Shown: positions 45,624-56,359 of the stretch, one piece after another
Layout of the letters: each line of letters begins with the position of its first letter
Numbering within the stretch: the first letter of the stretch is position 1
Source of the DNA: Bifidobacterium rousetti
GTDB lineage: Bacteria > Actinomycetota > Actinomycetes > Actinomycetales > Bifidobacteriaceae
NCBI RefSeq assembly: GCF_008698235.1
Contig: NZ_PEBH01000014.1
Location: 1-59,271, forward strand
Reading direction: 5' to 3'
Length of the DNA stretch: 59,271 nucleotides
Notes under the pieces: model-generated
The model's database searches: none
Told to the model about the DNA's origin: nothing
Seen by the model: the letters and a program-made list of their open reading frames with translations, nothing else
Position numbers and translations under genes: made by a program

Positions 45624-47223
45624 CAACACGTCATTCGATCTCACGGAACGCCCATGGATGCCCGTGATCCTCAAGGACGGAACAAAAACCGAACTGTCAC
45701 TCAAGAAGGCGTTCGCCTTCTCGCGGGACATCGTCGGCTTCGATGACCGGATCGGCGTCACGCCATTCGCGCTCACCCGACTTATGGAGGCCGTGCTCTA
45801 CGGCGTCTACGGGCACTCGTTCGACGTCGTCGAATGGGATCATCTGCTCCAGAACGGGCCGGACTTGTTGCGTATCAATGATTACCTTGACGCGCGACGG
45901 CGTCGCTTCGACCTGTTTGATCCCGTCACGCCGTTCTACCAGTGCGCCGGTCTGCAAGGCAATGGCGAACAGCAGACATTCGAGCTGACACGGCTGACCG
46001 TCACCAACGAGGCGCGACCCGTACGCCACACTGATGGCACCTTGGGATTCGCGGAAGCCGCACGATGGCTTGTGGTCGCACAGGCATACAACATCAGCGG
46101 CATCAAGACCGGAGTCAAAGGCGGCGGGGGAACCAAGCCGATTGGTGTCGGATGGGCTGGGGGCATCGGCGGACTGGTCGTCGAAGGTCCGAACCTGTGG
46201 TCCACGCTCATCCTCAATTTCATTCCCGAACTGGTTCTCGACCAGAACGACGCGGGTGCCACATGGGCTGACGACAGACCCGTATGGGACCGTGAACAGC
46301 CCGGCTCCGCGCCGACCGCCGGCTATACGATGACCAAGAACGACGAGGGGGATCCCACGTCGTTGCGCGGTCCGGCCACCCTGTACACTTGGCAGTCACG
46401 ACGCATCCTCCTGCACCATGATGGTCAAACCGTCACGGGATGCGTGGTCGCCAACGGCGACCGCACCCGTGCCGACAACGCCATGGCCTATGAGCCAATG
46501 ACGGCATGGGTACGTAATGATAAGCGCGAGAAAGCCCTCAAGTTGCCAATGGTGTTTATCCCGGCCAGACATGCGAAGGAACGCGCCCTCTGGCGCGGCC
46601 TGTCCGCCATCATCACGGCCAAACGAGACCAAGGGCGAGGTCCCTACACGTTGCGGTGGCTGGCGAAAACCGGGTTCATCGGGGCGGTCCGTCTGCACGC
46701 CTACGGCATGGCATATGGCACACGGGACTCCATCTATGACACATGCATCAGCGACAGTGTCGACGCGCCGATTGCCAACCTCACCGCCACCGACCCCCTG
46801 TGGGCCGACATGGCCACGGATGCGATAGCCAAAGCCGACGAGGGGGTGAGCGCGGTAGCGAATCTCGTCTCCGATATCTGTCACGCGGCAGGTGTTGAAG
46901 CTGAGAAGCCTGACCGTAAGGGGCCTCGTTATAAAGCTCGGGCTGATGCGTATGCCGAACTCGGGCCGGCATTCCTCGCATGGTTCGGTCAGACGCATGC
47001 TGATCCGGAATCCGCATACCAGTCATGGCTTGCCACGGCGAAACAGGTGATCGCACGAGTGGCGGATCGGATCGAAGCTGATGCGCCACTACACGCTGTC
47101 ATCGGCCGAGAAGTCGAGGAAGGCAAGGGAGCGAAGAAAAAGACCGTCTACATGACGGCGGCTCTAGCCGGCATGCGGTGTCGCGGCAACCTCGACAAGA
47201 TCTTCGGAAAGGACACGGAATGA
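45613..47223 (+). CDS. cas8e: Cas8e (Cse1), complete I-E system
   Basis: 536 residues, full family length. FDLTERPWMPVI start, FDLFDPVTPFYQCAGLQ, an internal glycine-rich loop KGGGGTKPIGVGWAGGIGG and a C-terminal helical bundle (about 395-536). Overlaps cas3 by 11 bases with AAGGAAGG upstream. Serves PAM recognition and Cas3 docking. Confidence 0.93.
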   Translation: MSTDNTSFDLTERPWMPVILKDGTKTELSLKKAFAFSRDIVGFDDRIGVTPFALTRLMEAVLYGVYGHSFDVVEWDHLLQNGPDLLRINDYLDARRRRFDLFDPVTPFYQCAGLQGNGEQQTFELTRLTVTNEARPVRHTDGTLGFAEAARWLVVAQAYNISGIKTGVKGGGGTKPIGVGWAGGIGGLVVEGPNLWSTLILNFIPELVLDQNDAGATWADDRPVWDREQPGSAPTAGYTMTKNDEGDPTSLRGPATLYTWQSRRILLHHDGQTVTGCVVANGDRTRADNAMAYEPMTAWVRNDKREKALKLPMVFIPARHAKERALWRGLSAIITAKRDQGRGPYTLRWLAKTGFIGAVRLHAYGMAYGTRDSIYDTCISDSVDAPIANLTATDPLWADMATDAIAKADEGVSAVANLVSDICHAAGVEAEKPDRKGPRYKARADAYAELGPAFLAWFGQTHADPESAYQSWLATAKQVIARVADRIEADAPLHAVIGREVEEGKGAKKKTVYMTAALAGMRCRGNLDKIFGKDTE

Positions 47224-47888
47224 GCGAACCGACGCAACCACGTAAACTGTATCGTCGCAGTCTCGGCGCTTGGGTGGCGAACGAGGCCACGGTCCTTGCC
47301 ACGGGAGGGAGGTACCCGGACGGTACCGACCACGGAGGGTATGTGGACAAGGATCCTGCTGCAAGATATGCCGTAGCAATACTCGCACATACCGCCGGGC
47401 ACAGGCCGGGCGACGATCCAGACATACTCCCATGGACGATCCCGCCCGAAACCATCGACCCATGGGACGGCACCGGCATCTCCAACGCTGAATGGTCAGC
47501 GTTCGCCACGCTCACACTGTTCGCCGTACACCAGAAAGGGAAAGATATGCCCATGCACGTGAACGACGGCACCAGCATCGGACGAGCATTGGGCACGCTT
47601 TGCTGGAACAACCAGCAAAGGGAGCCCGGTATCCGCCGCGCCTTCGCCAGACTTGAGAACGCGCGTGAATGGCCGGCAACCGTACGCCACGCGCGCAGCA
47701 TCGTCAGACTGCTGGCACGAGAAGACATCCCCATGGACTACGGCACGCTGGCCGATGACCTCAATGCACTGCGTTATGGCGGCGACAGCAAACGTAAAGT
47801 CCTTGTGAGATGGAGCCGTGACCTGCAACGTGGCTATGCCACCGCACGGGACGCATCAAACACCACAGATAACACCACTGACAAGTAA
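47220..47888 (+). CDS. cse2: Cse2 (Cas11e), complete I-E system
   Basis: 222 residues from the ATG overlapping the cas8e stop. KLYRRSLGAWVANEATVLAT and AEWSAFATLTLFAVHQKG are family-like. Basic C-terminus (KRKVLVRWSRDLQRGY). Confidence 0.88.
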   Translation: MSEPTQPRKLYRRSLGAWVANEATVLATGGRYPDGTDHGGYVDKDPAARYAVAILAHTAGHRPGDDPDILPWTIPPETIDPWDGTGISNAEWSAFATLTLFAVHQKGKDMPMHVNDGTSIGRALGTLCWNNQQREPGIRRAFARLENAREWPATVRHARSIVRLLAREDIPMDYGTLADDLNALRYGGDSKRKVLVRWSRDLQRGYATARDASNTTDNTTDK

Positions 47889-47899
47889 AGGAAACCACC

Positions 47900-49063
47900 A
47901 TGAGCCGCACCATCATCGACATCCACATCCTCGAAACCATCGCCACCGGCAACATTAATCGCGACGACACCGGGACCCCCAAGACCCAGGAGTATGGGGG
48001 AGTGGTTCGCGCCCGCGTCTCCAGCCAGTCATGGAAACGTCCCACGCGGTTTCTGTTCGACGAACGATTCGACGACCATGACCTCGGCGTGCGAACCAAG
48101 CGATGCATCGAACTCCTCGCCGATGCCGTCGAAGCCAAGCGTCCCGACATCGATCATGACACCGCGATGAAGTACTCTGAGACCCTGCTGGGAGATCAAT
48201 ACGCCGGAATCAAAAAAAACGAGAAAGGAAAGATCGATAAAAAGACCGGACAGATTATCCCCCCGCGCAGCCCGTACCTGCTCTACATGGGTCGCGCCCA
48301 GTATGACCGCCTCGCGGACATCGCCATCGAAATGACCGACACGACAAACGCAGCCAGTAAGACAAAAAGCGAATGGAAGAAGCGCGTCAAGAACATCATC
48401 GAAAACGATCGCGCCATCGACGTGGCCCTTTTCGGCCGCATGTTCACCGACGACGCGAAACTCAATATCGAAGCTGCTGTTGAAGTCGCCCACGCGATCA
48501 GCGTGCATGGCGTCGAAACCGAGTCGGACTACTATACCGCTGTCGATGACATGAAATCCGTGTCCGGGGATGAGGATAGTGGCGCCGCCATGATCGGGGA
48601 CATCGAATTCAGCTCCGCCACCTTCTACAGGTATGCGAACGTCGACGCGAACCGTCTGAACGACACGCTGGCCGATCCGAAGGCATCCGCCCGTGCGGCG
48701 GCGGAATTCGTGCGCGCGTTCGCCATGAGCATCCCCACCGGCAAGATCCACGGGTTTGCCCAGCGCGCCCTGCCCGATCTGATCGTCGTCAGCCTGCGGG
48801 ACACCCAACCGGTCAACTTGGCCACCGCATTCCGAGTCCCCGTGAAGCCCGATTACGTCAAGCACGCGACCGAACAGCTGGTCGCCCAAGAGAAAGCCTT
48901 TGACGAGGCGTTCGACGTGACGCCGATCCGCACATGGGTGATCCGCGCGGACGACGCCGCGAAAGACGCCGACCAACTCGGCGAGGTCACGACCCTGAAG
49001 GAGGCAGTCGACGACATCGAAACCACCGTGCGCGATCGCCTCACCAACGAAACGGAAGCCTGA
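47900..49063 (+). CDS. cas7e: Cas7e, complete I-E system
   Basis: 387 residues: IDIHILETIATGNINRDDTG, RVSSQSWKRPTRFLF, DVALFGRMFTDD and PTGKIHGFAQ are the conserved Cas7e stretches. GGAAACC lies upstream of the ATG. Six copies form the Cascade backbone. Confidence 0.92.
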   Translation: MSRTIIDIHILETIATGNINRDDTGTPKTQEYGGVVRARVSSQSWKRPTRFLFDERFDDHDLGVRTKRCIELLADAVEAKRPDIDHDTAMKYSETLLGDQYAGIKKNEKGKIDKKTGQIIPPRSPYLLYMGRAQYDRLADIAIEMTDTTNAASKTKSEWKKRVKNIIENDRAIDVALFGRMFTDDAKLNIEAAVEVAHAISVHGVETESDYYTAVDDMKSVSGDEDSGAAMIGDIEFSSATFYRYANVDANRLNDTLADPKASARAAAEFVRAFAMSIPTGKIHGFAQRALPDLIVVSLRDTQPVNLATAFRVPVKPDYVKHATEQLVAQEKAFDEAFDVTPIRTWVIRADDAAKDADQLGEVTTLKEAVDDIETTVRDRLTNETEA

Positions 49064-49065
49064 AC

Positions 49066-49758
49066 ATGCCGACGCTGATCATCCACCTATCCGGCGCGCT
49101 GCAGTCCTGGAGCGTCGATGAGGGGCTGAAACACCGCACGACCGGAGCAGCTCCGTCGAAAAGCGGTGTCATAGGCCTCATCGCCGCAGCTTTGGGACTG
49201 AGCCGAGACGAAGCGCCCGGACCTCTCGCCGACATGAGGTTCGGCGTGCGTTCGGATCGCCCGGGAAAACCACTCACCGACTTCCATACCGCCGAAGACA
49301 AATCCGGGACTAAGAGCCTCTCATGGCGAGGCTATCTGATGGACGCCGCGTTCACCGTCGGTCTGGAATCAGACGACCGAGAGCTGCTTGACCGGTGTTC
49401 GAAGGCGTTGGCACACCCTTATTACATCCCGTTCCTAGGGCGTAAGTCGTGTCCTCCTGACGAACCGTTGCGAGGAGTTATCGTCGATACGACACTCGAG
49501 GAGGCGTTGCGTCTCGCGCCCTTCGACAGTAAAGGAACGCCGATGATCGAAATCGAACCTAAGCCAGAGGACCCGGCCGGCTACCCATTCGTCCAAACAG
49601 TACGAGACCAGCCTGTCTCATACGCGATGGATTCACGCGACTGGCGTACCCGTAGAGTGGTCACGATCCAGCCGGCCGACAATGCGGATGCCCGCAACAA
49701 ATTCGAGGATGATCCGTTCGAAACGATCGCCTCGTCGAACAACAGCATGAAGGACTAG
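49066..49758 (+). CDS. cas5e: Cas5e, complete I-E system
   Basis: 230 residues from ATG 49066, 2 bases after the cas7e stop. LIIHLSGALQSWS, PSKSGVIGLIAAALGLSRDE and PFLGRKSCPPDEPL are diagnostic. Caps the crRNA 5' handle. Confidence 0.92.
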   Translation: MPTLIIHLSGALQSWSVDEGLKHRTTGAAPSKSGVIGLIAAALGLSRDEAPGPLADMRFGVRSDRPGKPLTDFHTAEDKSGTKSLSWRGYLMDAAFTVGLESDDRELLDRCSKALAHPYYIPFLGRKSCPPDEPLRGVIVDTTLEEALRLAPFDSKGTPMIEIEPKPEDPAGYPFVQTVRDQPVSYAMDSRDWRTRRVVTIQPADNADARNKFEDDPFETIASSNNSMKD

Positions 49759-49762
49759 ATCG

Positions 49763-50407
49763 ATGACCAGTTTCACCAAGGTCGACATCGACATGCGGCG
49801 ACGGCACACCCGTTGGGTGCTCTCCAATGAGGAGCGCGTTCACGCGGTTGTCATGGCCGCAGTCAATCCCAAGGAAGGGCACCGACCGTTGCACCGGATC
49901 GACATGACAGGCGACGGCCGGACAGTGCTCTACATCGTTTCCGACGATGAGCCGAACCCATACGTGCTCGCCCGAGAACTGGGCCCCAGCCGCACCACCG
50001 GATACGAAGCATTCTTGGCACGACTCGATAGGGGGCAGGAATGGCGGTTTCGTCTCAAGGCTAACCCCACCACATCACCCGACAGTCATGAGAAAGGCGT
50101 ACGTGGAGCACACCTGCCGGTTCTTGACATGGACGGTCAACTTGAATGGCTGGAACGCCGCGCACGCATCAATGGATTCCACATTCCCACAGGAAGACTC
50201 GGCCAGCCGGAGACGGTCATCTTGGACTCATCGAAGACCACATTCCATCGCAAAGGTCATGCCGTGACTCTGGCGTCCATGACCGTTCGGGGAATCCTCG
50301 CCATCGACGACCCCGACAAGATGCGAAACGCCTTGACACACGGCATTGGACGAGGTAAGGCATACGGGTTCGGACTCATCACTCTTCTACCGGTTGGCGG
50401 CAACTGA
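49763..50407 (+). CDS. cas6e: Cas6e, complete I-E system
   Basis: 214 residues. Histidine 27 in EERVHAVVMAA fits the catalytic position and GIGRGKAYGFGL is the C-terminal glycine-rich loop. Processes the uniform repeats of array 3. Confidence 0.92.
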   Translation: MTSFTKVDIDMRRRHTRWVLSNEERVHAVVMAAVNPKEGHRPLHRIDMTGDGRTVLYIVSDDEPNPYVLARELGPSRTTGYEAFLARLDRGQEWRFRLKANPTTSPDSHEKGVRGAHLPVLDMDGQLEWLERRARINGFHIPTGRLGQPETVILDSSKTTFHRKGHAVTLASMTVRGILAIDDPDKMRNALTHGIGRGKAYGFGLITLLPVGGN

Positions 50408-51336
50408 TGAAAGAGTCGAAACCACTCACGGACCTACCTCGTCTGGAGGACCGGTTCACATACCTGTACGTGGAACACGCAACAGTGGGACGCGATGACG
50501 GTGCGGTCACATTGACCGACGATTCCGGAATTGCATCAATGCCAGCAGCCATGCTTACTCTGCTTATGCTGGGGCCGGGAACACGAATCACGCATGCGGC
50601 CATGAGCCTGCTTGCCGAGACCGGTACGAGTGTCGTCTGGACAGGTGAAATGGGAGTCCGATGCTATGGGTCGGCAATGCCAACCAGCAGGTCCTCTCGT
50701 CTGCTGATCAAACAGGCCACACTCGCATCCAACGAGCGTGGGCGGCTTGCAGCGGCCCGACGCATGTATTCGAAACGGTTCCCGGGTGAGGATATATCCG
50801 GGCTGACCATGCGCGCGCTACTAGGTCGGGAGGGAACCCGTGTCAGACGGGCCTATGAACAGGAATCAGCCCGGACCGGTGTGCAATGGAATGGGCGTTC
50901 ATACAAGGTCGATGATTGGGATGACGCCGACGACATCAACAAGGCGTTGACCGCCACCGTGCAATGCCTTTATGGTGTCGTCCACGCCGCCATCGTCGCG
51001 CTGGGACTCGCACCAGGTCTCGGGTTCGTGCACACGGGGGAAGCCCGGTCCTTCGTATACGACATAGCCGACCTGTACAGGACGGAAATCGCAGTGCCTC
51101 TTGCGTTCGATCTGGTCGCGACCGGTGTGGACGACATCGGTACAGCGGCACGACAAGCAATGCGTGACCGGTTCGCTGAAACACGGATCATGGGACGGAT
51201 AGTCAACGACATCCGATCCATCCTAGAACCGGATGCACCCCCGCTTGATATCGACGACGAGACCATGCACATATGGGCGGGACGAGGCGTAATGCTCGAG
51301 CAAAGTGTGAACCGGTCACCGGAGTGGAAGCGATGA
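50407..51336 (+). CDS. cas1: Cas1e integrase, complete I-E system
   Basis: 309 residues, usual Cas1e length. Overlaps the cas6e stop (TGATG). VEHATVGRDDGAVTLTDDSG, RLLIKQATLASN and GFVHTGEARSFVYDIADLYR (metal-binding H and D in the last) are typical. Inserts spacers with Cas2. Confidence 0.94.
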   Translation: MKESKPLTDLPRLEDRFTYLYVEHATVGRDDGAVTLTDDSGIASMPAAMLTLLMLGPGTRITHAAMSLLAETGTSVVWTGEMGVRCYGSAMPTSRSSRLLIKQATLASNERGRLAAARRMYSKRFPGEDISGLTMRALLGREGTRVRRAYEQESARTGVQWNGRSYKVDDWDDADDINKALTATVQCLYGVVHAAIVALGLAPGLGFVHTGEARSFVYDIADLYRTEIAVPLAFDLVATGVDDIGTAARQAMRDRFAETRIMGRIVNDIRSILEPDAPPLDIDDETMHIWAGRGVMLEQSVNRSPEWKR

Positions 51337-51677
51337 TCATCATCGTGCTCACACTCGCGCCAGCCAGACTACGTGGAGACCTTACAAGATGGCTCATGGA
51401 AATAACACCATGCGTATACGTAGGCAAGGTATCAGCCCGTGTCAGAGACCGACTCTGGGAACGTATCACCGATGAAATTGGCGACGGAAAAGCTGTGATG
51501 ATTCATCCAAGTAACAACGAACAAGGGTATAAAATCAAAACGTACAACAGCGAATGGAGTACACGAGACTACGACGGGTTGACACTCATGGTAAAACCCC
51601 GCAGAATAGAAAACAAGGAGGAGGGGAGGACAGGGTGGAGCGACGCAGCACGATGGAGACGATTCCTGAGTCGGTAA
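51333..51677 (+). CDS. cas2: Cas2e, complete I-E system
   Basis: 114 residues. MIIIVLTLAPARLRGDLTRWLMEITPCVYVGKVS is the standard Cas2e N-terminus. Overlaps the cas1 stop. The C-terminus is short and basic with no DnaQ fusion. Dimerises with Cas1 for adaptation. Confidence 0.93.
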   Translation: MIIIVLTLAPARLRGDLTRWLMEITPCVYVGKVSARVRDRLWERITDEIGDGKAVMIHPSNNEQGYKIKTYNSEWSTRDYDGLTLMVKPRRIENKEEGRTGWSDAARWRRFLSR

Positions 51678-51742
51678 GAGACATTGTCAAAATCGGTTTT
51701 TCTCAGCTCGTTGAAAGCATCAAAACCCTTTGATTCCCGTCT
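51678..51742 (+). promoter_or_regulatory. Leader of CRISPR array 3
   Basis: 65 bp between cas2 and the first repeat, visibly more A/T-rich (CAAAATCGGTTTTTCTCAGC, GCATCAAAACCCTTTGATT) than its surroundings, as expected for a leader with array promoter and integration signals. Its position makes the 51.7-kb end the young end. Confidence 0.7.
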
Positions 51743-54700
51743 GAACGCCCCGCAGGTGCGGGGATGAAGCCTGGCTGGTCAGGTCGTTCAGCAGGAACGC
51801 GAAGAACGCCCCGCAGGTGCGGGGATGAAGCCGCGCTTATTGAGGTTCGTGGTGCTGTCGGCGAGAACGCCCCGCAGGTGCGGGGATGAAGCCTGAGGAT
51901 ATCGCGGCACCATCAGGCCGATTACGAACGCCCCGCAGGTGCGGGGATGAAGCCGATGTTGCCGGAGTCGTGCAATGGCAGGTGCGGAACGCCCCGCAGG
52001 TGCGGGGATGAAGCCCGTGGTCCGATGAACGGCGGGTTGCCCATCACGAACGCCCCGCAGGTGCGGGGATGAAGCCGAAGTCGACCGTTCGGCAACCGCC
52101 GAGCGACGGAACGCCCCGCAGGTGCGGGGATGAAGCCTGGACCTTCGTATCGCCGATGACTCGGGGCCTGAACGCCCCGCAGGTGCGGGGATGAAGCCAC
52201 CTATTTGCCACCCCGATTGCGGTGTTTACCGAACGCCCCGCAGGTGCGGGGATGAAGCCGGCGCGTGGATGGCGGTCGGTCTGGACGGACGGAACGCCCC
52301 GCAGGTGCGGGGATGAAGCCGCCTGAGAGCGCCTGAGAGCGCCTGAGAGCGCGAACGCCCCGCAGGTGCGGGGATGAAGCCGCCGAGCGCACGGACGGCG
52401 CGTGGATGGCGGTGAACGCCCCGCAGGTGCGGGGATGAAGCCAATCGCCATTCCCCAGTACTGACCCGGTTGGCGAACGCCCCGCAGGTGCGGGGATGAA
52501 GCCATTCGAACAGGCCGGCCCAGAGGAGGCTGTCGGAACGCCCCGCAGGTGCGGGGATGAAGCCCATGTCGCGTTCCCGCTCGGCCCGCTCGGCCGGAAC
52601 GCCCCGCAGGTGCGGGGATGAAGCCACGCCACTCAGTGTCTCGCCGCGCTGGACGACGAACGCCCCGCAGGTGCGGGGATGAAGCCGGCGATCACACCCA
52701 GCAGGACCGAGACACCGAGAACGCCCCGCAGGTGCGGGGATGAAGCCGATATAGGAGAGTGCGTCGGTCGTCATGCGCCGAACGCCCCGCAGGTGCGGGG
52801 ATGAAGCCAGCTTCTGCGAAGTAGCAGTAGATATGAAAACGAACGCCCCGCAGGTGCGGGGATGAAGCCGCACAGGCGGCGCTGGCCGTCCGGGCACGGC
52901 AGAACGCCCCGCAGGTGCGGGGATGAAGCCACCGGTGCGCGCATGCACGCGGTTCACGAACAGAACGCCCCGCAGGTGCGGGGATGAAGCCGGGCGCGTG
53001 GCGTCGGCTGGCTGTCGGGGTCGGAACGCCCCGCAGGTGCGGGGATGAAGCCTTCTGAGGGCCGATGTCGCCCGGATACCAGAGAACGCCCCGCAGGTGC
53101 GGGGATGAAGCTTTCCCATGAGAGGGGTAGGGGAGAGTTACTGGGAACGCCCCGCAGGTGCGGGGATGAAGCCGTACCCTGTCCGCCAAGTTCGGCATAC
53201 AGCGCGAACGCCCCGCAGGTGCGGGGATGAAGCCGCGCGGGCGTCCCGTTCGTGCTTGCTGGTGGTGAACGCCCCGCAGGTGCGGGGATGAAGCCTGAGA
53301 ACACCACCGGCGTATCGTCCTCTCGGAGAACGCCCCGCAGGTGCGGGGATGAAGCCCCACCGCATGATCCAGCCGAACAGCCCGAAAAGAACGCCCCGCG
53401 GGTGCGGGGATGAAGCCTGGTTCACATGGTTCACTGGTTCACATGGTTCGAACGCCCCGCAGGTGCGGGGATGAAGCCCCCGGTGGTGCCGGCTGGGCCG
53501 GCTCCGGGGGGAACGCCCCGCAGGTGCGGGGATGAAGCCGACGTGGTGACGGCGTTCCGCAGCGTCATGGTGAACGCCCCGCAGGTGCGGGGATGAAGCC
53601 GGCTAAGCAGCTCCGCCGGAAACGGAGCTGCGGAACGCCCCGCAGGTGCGGGGATGAAGCCCAGACAGAAACGCCAGAGGTGCCCAGTTCCAGGAACGCC
53701 CCGCAGGTGCGGGGATGAAGCCATCGGCCGGCGTATCTCGTGGCATGACGCGTGGAACGCCCCGCAGGTGCGGGGATGAAGCCGGCGGCTACCTCAACCA
53801 GGACGGCGTGACCAAGAACGCCCCGCAGGTGCGGGGATGAAGCCCCGTGTGTGAACCAGCTGTGTGGGGGTGTGTGGAACGCCCCGCAGGTGCGGGGATG
53901 AAGCCCGGCGACTCCGCGGCACCACGGCTGGCACCGCGAACGCCCCGCAGGTGCGGGGATGAAGCCGAAGCGCGCGAACGCGATACGGACGTGGAAATGA
54001 ACGCCCCGCAGGTGCGGGGATGAAGCCTGGTGCGGGCCCAAAAGCGATCTTCGAGCGGCGAACGCCCCGCAGGTGCGGGGATGAAGCCTACTTTCGGTGA
54101 TCGTTGGGTTGGGTAGGGAGGAACGCCCCGCAGGTGCGGGGATGAAGCCTGGCCAGCGGCCAGCGTGGTAGTGATCGTAGTGAACGCCCCGCAGGTGCGG
54201 GGATGAAGCGGGTACGCGCGGTGCGGCTGGTACGGCGACGCGGAACGCCCCGCAGGTGCGGGGATGAAGCCGGTGGTATCGCGCAGGTACGGGTATCGTA
54301 CGAGAACGCCCCGCAGGTGCGGGGATGAAGCCTAGTTAATGATGCCTGTGGTCTAGGTTCTCTTGAACGCCCCGCAGGTGCGGGGATGAAGCCGGTTTGG
54401 TATTTGCCCCGGTGTGGGGTGTGTGGAACGCCCCGCAGGTGCGGGGATGAAGCCTGCGCTGGGTGGTATCACGCAAACCTGGTCTGGAACGCCCCGCAGG
54501 TGCGGGGATGAAGCCCCACTCCCTACGCGCGCGTAGGGAGTGGTAGAGAACGCCCCGCAGGTGCGGGGATGAAGCCGCCATGATAGCCGGCAATTGCGAC
54601 GCTACCCAGAACGCCCCGCAGGTGCGGGGATGAAGCCCCCCTATAGGCTCGCACGCCAAACGCCTTATCGAACGCCCCGCAGGTGCGGGGATGAAGCCGC

Positions 54701-55919
54701 GGGTCAGGCCGGCGGGCGCTCCATATCCGAGAACGCCCCGCAGGTGCGGGGATGAAGCCGAGATCACGGAGACGCGCCTCGCCCTAGGCATGAACGCCCC
54801 GCAGGTGCGGGGATGAAGCCATGATCGACAAGCACCACATCAGCGAGTAACCGAACGCCCCGCAGGTGCGGGGATGAAGCCGCGCTCCCGATCGTCCAGC
54901 AACTCGCCGACGGGAACGCCCCGCAGGTGCGGGGATGAAGCCGGGTATCCAGATCATCGTCAAATTGGCGATGGGAACGCCCCGCAGGTGCGGGGATGAA
55001 GCTCGTTTCTGCAATCAAGTCGGGATGTGCTATAAGAACGCCCCGCAGGTGCGGGGATGAAGCCTACGATGCATGCGGCGATGTCGGCGGGGGTTGGAAC
55101 GCCCCGCAGGTGCGGGGATGAAGCCCCGCCTTCACCAACGCCCCCTGCAACGCCATCGAACGCCCCGCAGGTGCGGGGATGAAGCCCAAACCCATCCGCG
55201 CCGACATCATGGTAGGGGGAACGCCCCGCAGGTGCGGGGATGAAGCCCGGGCGCGCACCGGGGTATCGCGTACGAGCGTGAACGCCCCGCAGGTGCGGGG
55301 ATGAAGCCGGTCACCTCACCCGGCAGACCATAGTGCATAGGAACGCCCCGCAGGTGCGGGGATGAAGCCGGGCTGAGAAACCCGAACCGCATCTACCCCG
55401 GGAACGCCCCGCAGGTGCGGGGATGAAGCCGCCGTGTGCGGCGGCAGGCAGAGTCGCGTAAGGAACGCCCCGCAGGTGCGGGGATGAAGCTTCTGCGTAC
55501 GTGGGGCTTGATCGCATCCGCGTGAACGCCCCGCAGGTGCGGGGATGAAGCCGTGCGGATCCAGTTGCTGTCGCCCCATGCGCGGAACGCCCCGCAGGTG
55601 CGGGGATGAAGCTCCCCATGGGCGTGCAGATGGTCACGACGCTCGGGAACGCCCCGCAGGTGCGGGGATGAAGCCATGCTCTGGAGCGTGGGGTCCGGCG
55701 TGTGTTGGAACGCCCCGCAGGTGCGGGGATGAAGCCGAGTTTGACTACAACGCGTGAGCTCAATCGTCGAACGCCCCGCAGGTGCGGGGATGAAGCCTTC
55801 TACCGGGTGGGCGTGGACTCCGCGTCGGCGAACGCCCCGCAGGTGCGGGGATGAAGCCTCCCGCGCCGAAACAGCCCTTAGCGTGAACACGAACGCCCCG
55901 CAGGTGCGGGGATGAAGCC
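51743..55919 (+). CRISPR. CRISPR array 3, main block, complete I-E system
   Basis: About 69 nearly identical 29-base repeats (GAACGCCCCGCAGGTGCGGG then GATGAAGCC) at 61-base period; the distance from first to last repeat is exactly 68 periods, with individual spacers of 31-33 bases. Exceptions include an A-to-G change at 53389 and last-base changes in some copies. Repeat uniformity, leader and adjacent cas1-cas2 indicate an active or recently active array. Confidence 0.97.
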
Positions 55920-56116
55920 GACTGGTTCATGCTATCGCATCGGCTATTATGGGAAGTGCGGAATGACGGCAGTATCACCCATCCGGTTCTAGGCGGGTGT
56001 ACAACGACTTTTCGGATGGTGCCGATTCCGTGGGGTGCTTCCAGATGCATCCCCCGTAAACGTGGAGGCCCCGACGTGCTGAGCGTCGGGGCCTTTTCGC
56101 ATTCCTGCTAGTGGAG
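55920..56116 (+). other. 197-bp insertion inside array 3: gene tail and terminator
   Basis: Replaces a normal spacer between two perfect repeats. One frame reads RRVYNDFSDGADSVGCFQMHPP, then stop, which resembles the end of the HTH protein at 56360 (RIVYAGDEDSAADNRMPP). It is followed by a terminator at 56067-56097 with the same stem (GGCCCCGAC/GTCGGGGCC) as the one after that gene. Probably the 3' remnant of a second copy of that gene. Confidence 0.6.
56067..56097 (+). terminator. Terminator inside the array insertion
   Basis: 9-bp stem GGCCCCGAC/GTCGGGGCC with a 9-base loop and TTTT. It would stop array 3 transcription before the last four repeats. Confidence 0.75.
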
Positions 56117-56328
56117 GAACGCCCCGCAGGTGCGGGGATGAAGCCCCGCGACCCTCGTCCTTCCTCTCCGTTCAGCGGAACGCCCCGCAGGTGCGGGGAT
56201 GAAGCCTGGACCAGGCCAGCCGGGAACGTGCGCTGAAAGAACGCCCCGCAGGTGCGGGGATGAAGCCCCTACAAAAACAACTCGGCCACACCACCGCCAG
56301 AACGCCCCGCAGGTGCGGGGATGAAGCC
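56117..56328 (+). CRISPR. CRISPR array 3, distal block
   Basis: Four intact repeats at 56117, 56178, 56239 and 56300 with three 32-base spacers, identical to the main block. The terminator upstream probably leaves them poorly expressed. Confidence 0.92.
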
Positions 56329-56359
56329 GATCACCACTCGAAAGGGAAAAGCTAACATC

